Origin: Nostoc sp. B(2019)
GTDB lineage: Bacteria; Cyanobacteriota; Cyanobacteriia; Cyanobacteriales; Nostocaceae
Direction of reading: 5' to 3'
Assembly (NCBI RefSeq): GCF_010091925.1
Contig: NZ_WVID01000006.1
Span: 242,647-306,646 of the forward strand
DNA length: 64,000 nucleotides
Shown here one piece after another: positions 59,735 through 64,000 of the stretch. Both the position numbers and the translations under genes were made by a program. The notes under the pieces are model-generated. The model had not been told where the DNA came from. It saw nothing but the letters and a program-made list of their open reading frames with translations, and searched no databases. Numbering within the stretch: position 1 is the stretch's first letter; every line of letters starts with the position of its first letter.

Positions 59735-60496
59735 TTAATGCTCCTCATGCTCATCTCCACCGTGTCCCTCCATGGCCTCATGAATGTATGCTCCGGCTAG
59801 AGTGGCAAATACTAGAGCTTGAATGGCACTGGTAAACAAACCCAAAGCCATCACAGGCAGAGGTACAAATAGAGGAACTAGCAGAACCAGCACCGCTACC
59901 ACCAACTCATCCGCCAAGATATTGCCAAAAAGACGGAAGCTGAGGGAGAGGGGCTTGGTGAAATCTTCTAGGATTGCGATCGGCAATAGAACAGGTGTAG
60001 GCTCAATATATTTCTTAAAGTAGCCTAAACCCCGCTTACTAAAACCCGCGTAAAAGTACGCTAAAGATGTTAGCAATGCCAACGCTACAGTCGTATTGAT
60101 GTCATTAGTGGGAGCTGCTAATTCACCTGATGGCAGCTTAATTAGCTTCCAGGGAATTAGAGCACCTGACCAGTTCGATACGAAGATAAACAAAAACAAT
60201 GTGCCAATAAATGGCACCCAGGGACGGTACTCTTTTTCACCAAGTTGGTTTTTTGCTAGATCCCGAATAAACTCTAGGGCATATTCCATTAAATTTTGGA
60301 TGCCGCTGGGAATTCTCTGGATGTTGCGAGTTGCAGCTAGTGAAGCCACTACTAGAATGCTAATCACAAACCACGAGGTGAGAAAAACTTGCCCATGAAT
60401 TTTAAGATTGCCCAATTGCCAGTAGAAATGTTGACCTACTTCTAATTCGGCGAGGGTAAAAGAATTAAAGGCGTTTAAGACACTAAGCATTTGCAT
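59735..60496 (-). CDS. atpB: ATP synthase a subunit
   Basis: The 253-residue membrane subunit has several transmembrane helices and the conserved proton-channel segment [20 protein letters not shown], whose Arg faces the c-ring. A His-rich C-terminus ([11 protein letters not shown]) is usual for cyanobacterial a. It lies between the subunit I gene and the c gene. MQM or the second Met may be the start. Confidence 0.96.
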   Translation of the reverse strand: MQMLSVLNAFNSFTLAELEVGQHFYWQLGNLKIHGQVFLTSWFVISILVVASLAATRNIQRIPSGIQNLMEYALEFIRDLAKNQLGEKEYRPWVPFIGTLFLFIFVSNWSGALIPWKLIKLPSGELAAPTNDINTTVALALLTSLAYFYAGFSKRGLGYFKKYIEPTPVLLPIAILEDFTKPLSLSFRLFGNILADELVVAVLVLLVPLFVPLPVMALGLFTSAIQALVFATLAGAYIHEAMEGHGGDEHEEH

Positions 60497-60558
60497 TCTT
60501 CAAGCAAGAATCTTCCCCAACGAGCGAGGATGGGAGTATTGTCTTTGTGAGCCTGATT

Positions 60559-60999
60559 TTAAGAATCAGGAATGAACGCAGTTTGCACCGTATAGACGAT
60601 GAGCGTGGCTTTGTAAGTTAGAAATCCCAAAAATATGGGCAGAACATGTAGCTCATGCCATTGAGTTGCTAATACAATCAACCCAACAAACAGAGCCAAA
60701 CGATTTTTGCTCAGACGGGTTTTTTCATTACCGAGCCGCTCAACATCTTTAGCCAGCATTTTTAAGTAAACCACACCTGCACACGCCCCAATCAAATAAT
60801 TCAGAGCAATGTTTAAGGAATAAAAAATCCACACAGAGATAAAAATAACCCCCGTCAAGACAACCGTGATTGTCAACAGTTGCTGGAAGAGTTGATAGAA
60901 CTCTTGCATAGAGTTCCCTGATTCTGTATCCTCAGAACCAGATTGATCATCTTGTTGTGTTGTCGGAGTGGGTGCAATTGATTCGTCTGACAAGCTCAC
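60559..60999 (-). CDS. atp1: ATP synthase subunit I (Atp1)
   Basis: The 146-residue protein has a disordered acidic N-terminus and four hydrophobic segments ([71 protein letters not shown]). It matches UncI/Atp1, the first gene of the operon, thought to help assemble the c-ring. The divergent spacer upstream holds the operon promoter. Confidence 0.9.
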   Translation of the reverse strand: MSLSDESIAPTPTTQQDDQSGSEDTESGNSMQEFYQLFQQLLTITVVLTGVIFISVWIFYSLNIALNYLIGACAGVVYLKMLAKDVERLGNEKTRLSKNRLALFVGLIVLATQWHELHVLPIFLGFLTYKATLIVYTVQTAFIPDS

Positions 61000-61295
61000 G
61001 GGACTTGAAACCAGTACAGCTAACTATTGATGACTGTACATTCAGTCAGCTGAATCATATCACGCTCCGGTAACAATACTTTAGAAAAAAACAATTAACT
61101 TCTTGTCAGCAAAAAGCGTGATGAGCGATCGCCCTTCACCACGAAGTATAAATTATTTTTACAAGTGAATTCCAATAAGTTTAGCTGTATAAAATTAATG
61201 CCCTTGTGAGAGCATTACAGGCAAGCTCACAGGGGCATACATCTTAAGTATAAAACCTGAACTTGTAGCTAATTAGACTAGCGCCAGTGAATTTA
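61000..61295. other. Spacer upstream of the atp operon
   Basis: About 300 bases that carry the atp operon promoter side and the 3' region of the PEP-CTERM gene (hairpin 61198-61238). Otherwise no gene or repeat is seen. Confidence 0.45.
61198..61238 (-). terminator. Terminator hairpin after the PEP-CTERM gene
   Basis: ATGCCCTTGTGAG (61198-61210) pairs with CTCACAGGGGCAT (61226-61238) with one wobble. On the minus strand it is followed by TAATTTTATA. Confidence 0.55.
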
Positions 61296-61853
61296 CTATA
61301 GCTTTTGAGAAGTCGCTGCTTGCTTACGCTTCATCCACAAACCAAACCCAATAGCAACCACTGAACCACCAACTGTGAAGGGTTCGGGAACAGGTGTTAC
61401 AGGGCCCGTAACTTGACCATCAAAAGTTGTCGCCACCTTACCAAGAGGATTTCGGCGTATAATATCCCACTGCGCTAGACCCGATGTGGTAAACGAACTG
61501 AATAGGGAAAAATTACCGAATAATGATGATGTACCTACTTTACCTGTCTGAGCAAAGTTTATCAATTTCAAAGTCACAAAGTCGGGTTCTTTGGTTTCCA
61601 CCGACAATCTAGTTGGGTAGTCAGGAGTTACATCAAATACACCCGATAAACCGGAAAATGTCAGTAATGAGCCATCTCTGAGCCTTTCAAAATCACCAGG
61701 TAGGTTCGCAGAATCAAACTGGATTGTGTAATCGAATCTATTGCCTTCTTGTCCTTTAAATACAACACTCGCTGCTTCTGCTGATTTAGCACCAACAGCA
61801 GCGAAAAGCGCAACACCAGCAGTAGCAATGCTCAGCTGTTTGGCTAATTTCAT
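61296..61853 (-). CDS. PEP-CTERM sorting-domain protein
   Basis: The ~185-residue protein begins MKLAKQLSIATAGVALFAAVGAKSAEAAS, a Sec signal peptide. GGGAGAA precedes the ATG at 61853 at a good distance; the upstream frame MCFYCAS is less likely. The middle is beta-rich. The C-terminus has the PEP-CTERM sorting signal: VPEPFTVGGSVVAIGFGLWMKRKQ. It should be exported and processed by an exosortase, in connection with exopolysaccharide. The substrate domain is not recognised. Confidence 0.88.
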   Translation of the reverse strand: MKLAKQLSIATAGVALFAAVGAKSAEAASVVFKGQEGNRFDYTIQFDSANLPGDFERLRDGSLLTFSGLSGVFDVTPDYPTRLSVETKEPDFVTLKLINFAQTGKVGTSSLFGNFSLFSSFTTSGLAQWDIIRRNPLGKVATTFDGQVTGPVTPVPEPFTVGGSVVAIGFGLWMKRKQAATSQKL

Positions 61854-61901
61854 CAGAAAATTCTCCCAAATTAGAATTTGACTAGCACAGTAAAAACACA
61901 T

Positions 61902-62390
61902 ACATGAGTCTTTATATAGAATTTATTCTTTTGTATTTTTATACGCAGAGCAAAAAAGCACTATTATCCAAATCTTTAATTTTTTCAACTAGTTTATGAA
62001 GATAGTGTAAAATTATACTATATTATACTAGTATAAAATAACTATTTTTATTCTTACTTAAAATATCTAGCGGTTCTCATCCAACTTTTTGTAAAAATGC
62101 GAACAACTAAAAAATGAACCACGGATAAATACATAAAAGAAGTCTGTAGCAAGATTCCCCAGGTGTGCTGATTTCTTGCGATGGTCTGTATCACTACAAA
62201 TTCTTGCGCTTCTCCCTGTGTACTTTGGACACAGGGAAATCATTCTTCCAAAACGGTTGGGCAATACTAACCCACATCGCGTTCAGAACTTCGTAGAACA
62301 CAGATAATTCATCGGTGTTCCATCCCTTGGAAGGTAGACGCTTCTGTAGCTTCCCGCAGGAAACTGGCGGAGTGAGGTAATACGGTGTGA
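61902..62390. other. AT-rich spacer with a possible repeat remnant
   Basis: The first half contains TATACTATATTATACTAGTATA-like text (about 62015-62037) with small palindromes. The second half has GGTAGACGCTTCTGTAGCTTCC-type dispersed repeat sequence (about 62330-62352). No gene is seen. Confidence 0.4.
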
Positions 62391-63572
62391 TTAAACAGGT
62401 GTTAATAAAATCAACTGTTGCTTAAGGAGCATTCTCACTTCATTCAGTCCTATCTGCACACCTGCTAAAATTTCTCCCACTGTTGAATTACCATCGCATC
62501 TTTGCAGAAACTCAAACTCTGATACTGATAAGTTAACAATCTGGTAATCGTAATTAAAGAAACATTGACTAGGAAATCCTTCGATACAAGGATTAAGTTC
62601 GGGGCTTGCTGTTAATAAAGCGTTATCCTCTGACCAGTCGGCTTTGATGATGGGAGGGCGACCAAGGAAAAACTCATAATGGGTTACTTCTGGATCAAGT
62701 AATTCTATCAGGCGGTAACGCTGGCGATCGCCTAATCCCTGTGCCCGTTCTATCAACTCTGGTGCTTTGCCTAAAAGTCTTTCTAACTGCCAAAAACTAG
62801 GATTTGAGAAGCCAATAAACTCCAAGCCAGAAGCATCAATTAATTCAAACAGCGTCTCAATGTTATAGTCGATTTCCTGGGGATGAACATACATATCAGC
62901 AAAGTATGCATCCTTATGGTTTTCTAGTGACCAACGTTGCTGATCGTACTTGACAATTCGATTGTTTTCTGGTAGAGAGGCGAATATTTGCCGTCCGACT
63001 TGCACACCATCGCGGTAGTCGCCTTGTTTGTCACCTTGGAGGAGAGCGATCGCTTTTTGCATAAGTTGAATTTCCCAGCGTCCTAACTCCCCATACACAA
63101 AAATATGCATCAAGCCACCGGGGGCTAACTTCTTTGCCAAGGCTTGAATACCGCGAATTGGATCGGGGGTATGGTGCAAAACGCCAACACAGTTGATTAA
63201 ATCAAACTCACCTGGCAACTGTTCCACATCGTACAAGCTCAGGTGGTGAAATTCGACGCGGTTAGCCCCTGAACGCTGACAACGCTCTTTTGCCACAGCC
63301 AAAGCGCCAGTACTGAGGTCAATTCCTACTACAGAAGCTTGGGGATTAAGGTGAACTAGGTACTCTGTACCTACCCCTGTACCGCAGCCAGCATCTAAAA
63401 TACGGATGTCTTGTTTTTGGGGTTTTTGACCAGTGCAGAAGCTATGAGCAGCTAGCCAATTCCAGCGCCAGTTGTAACCTGGAGGTGGTTCATCTAATAG
63501 AGCTTCTGGTGGAAATGGGTAGGTGTTGTAGAGTTTAGCAACAGCAGCACTAACGGTTTGGGAATCTGACAT
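62391..63572 (-). CDS. Class I SAM-dependent methyltransferase
   Basis: The 393-residue protein begins MSDSQTVSAAVAKLYNTYPFPP (ATG 63572). The Y-n-x-YPFPP segment marks a cyanobacterial methyltransferase family. Motif I is RILDAGCGTGVGTEYL, post-I is VVGIDLSTGALAVAKERC, motif II/III is FDLINCVGVLHHTPDP and GGLMHIFVYG. A ~190-residue C-terminal extension contains a predicted substrate domain (YFADMYVHPQEIDYNIETLFELIDASGLEFIGF) and a winged-helix-like end (SEFEFLQRCDGNSTVGEILAG). The substrate is unknown; no pathway neighbours are present. Confidence 0.85.
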   Translation of the reverse strand: MSDSQTVSAAVAKLYNTYPFPPEALLDEPPPGYNWRWNWLAAHSFCTGQKPQKQDIRILDAGCGTGVGTEYLVHLNPQASVVGIDLSTGALAVAKERCQRSGANRVEFHHLSLYDVEQLPGEFDLINCVGVLHHTPDPIRGIQALAKKLAPGGLMHIFVYGELGRWEIQLMQKAIALLQGDKQGDYRDGVQVGRQIFASLPENNRIVKYDQQRWSLENHKDAYFADMYVHPQEIDYNIETLFELIDASGLEFIGFSNPSFWQLERLLGKAPELIERAQGLGDRQRYRLIELLDPEVTHYEFFLGRPPIIKADWSEDNALLTASPELNPCIEGFPSQCFFNYDYQIVNLSVSEFEFLQRCDGNSTVGEILAGVQIGLNEVRMLLKQQLILLTPV

Positions 63573-63744
63573 GATAAGTAAATCTTGGGGCAATTCTGAG
63601 TTTATCGAATGCCGGACACTTCAGGTAGAGAGATATTCAGAAGAGTTATTTTACCAAATGCGGCGCTGGATTATTTCAACTTAAGTAGGTATGGGAATTC
63701 TTTCAGTAAAAACACTACTGTTGAAGTATTTATTAGCTATAGGA

Positions 63745-64000
63745 CTAGTATTTGATTTCTGAAAAAGCTCCGTACATCTGAAGAGACAGAAAATCAAACG
63801 TAGTATTTCGGAGAAACCACTCAAACATCCATTTTAAATGGCGAAATGTTGGAATTAAAGCACAAAAACGTCGAACCCAGGTTTTCGCTTGTAACCAAAT
63901 ATCTTCTATAGGATTTTGTGATAGACAATTAGGCGCAAAGCGAATGCAATGAATTTTCCATTGCTCTTGAGGTAAACCTTGATTTACCTCGCCTAAAAAG
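63745..64000 (-). CDS. IS630-family transposase, C-terminal DDE part (runs off window)
   Basis: Read from the right edge, the minus strand is open and codes for ~84 residues ending at the TAG at 63745-63747. It contains LPQEQWKIHCIRFAPNCLSQNPIEDIWLQAKTWVRRF, the last catalytic Glu region of IS630 DDE transposases (NPIEDIW). The 5' part lies outside the window. It is the DDE half that the orfA fragment at 51747 lacks, but in the opposite orientation, 11.5 kb away. Confidence 0.85.
   Translation of the reverse strand, partial: FLGEVNQGLPQEQWKIHCIRFAPNCLSQNPIEDIWLQAKTWVRRFCALIPTFRHLKWMFEWFLRNTTFDFLSLQMYGAFSEIKY

Overview
The window is chromosomal DNA from a filamentous, probably heterocyst-forming cyanobacterium of the Nostoc/Anabaena group. 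The evidence is: many HIP1 octamers (GCGATCGC); a DnaE catalytic subunit that stops inside a split intein very like the Nostoc DnaE intein; the cyanobacterial two-cluster ATP synthase layout (atp1-a-c-b'-b-delta-alpha-gamma); an adjacent pair of diflavin flavodiiron proteins; a tmRNA with the cyanobacterial tag ANNIVKFARKDALVAA; large GAF/PAS histidine kinases; and dense small dispersed repeats (heptamer tandem arrays and palindromic elements) typical of Nostocales.

Layout. 1-4.6 kb: the end of a ccs1/resB cytochrome c biogenesis gene, a CheB-CheR fusion, two small exported or membrane proteins of unknown function, a DUF2243 membrane protein and a NADAR-family protein. 4.9-26.7 kb: a signalling and accessory block. 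It has a bilin-type GAF histidine kinase, a TIR-like/nucleoside-hydrolase-like protein, a 1328-residue PAS/GAF histidine kinase, and a 1801-residue Ser/Thr kinase-ATPase-GAF-histidine kinase. Between these lies a three-gene cluster coding for a dynamin-like GTPase, a very large Hsp70/actin-like ATPase and an unrecognised protein. That cluster is the best candidate here for an undescribed system. 27.1-29.2 kb: an AT-rich restriction-modification-like pair, a PD-(D/E)XK protein followed by a Dam-type adenine methylase. 29.3-35.8 kb: housekeeping genes trpD, an aspartyl-protease lipoprotein, carA, a STAS protein that seems to start at ATT, Mini-RNase III, rlmB and DUF1816. 35.9-46.3 kb: an alpha/beta hydrolase, two CAP-domain proteins, a DsbA-like protein, dnaE-N with its split intein, a dicarboxylate symporter, and a membrane protein with a GspE-N-like domain. 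46.8-50.5 kb: flavodiiron pair. 51.7-53.2 kb: a rearranged island with an orphan IS630 orfA, tmRNA and a truncated methyltransferase. 53.2-64 kb: a WG-repeat protein, the atp operon (minus strand), a PEP-CTERM protein, a SAM methyltransferase and the 3' end of an IS630 transposase cut by the window edge.

The second theme is invasion by small repeats. They fill most spacers, including three successive spacers of the atp operon. In several places they have become coding sequence: a 75-bp in-frame insertion in trpD bounded by 7-bp direct repeats, an in-frame composite repeat inside the ATPase domain of a histidine kinase, and the C-termini of the CheB-CheR and DUF2243 proteins.

All functional calls come from reading motifs by eye. 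No database search was run, so family names are recognitions, not verified hits.
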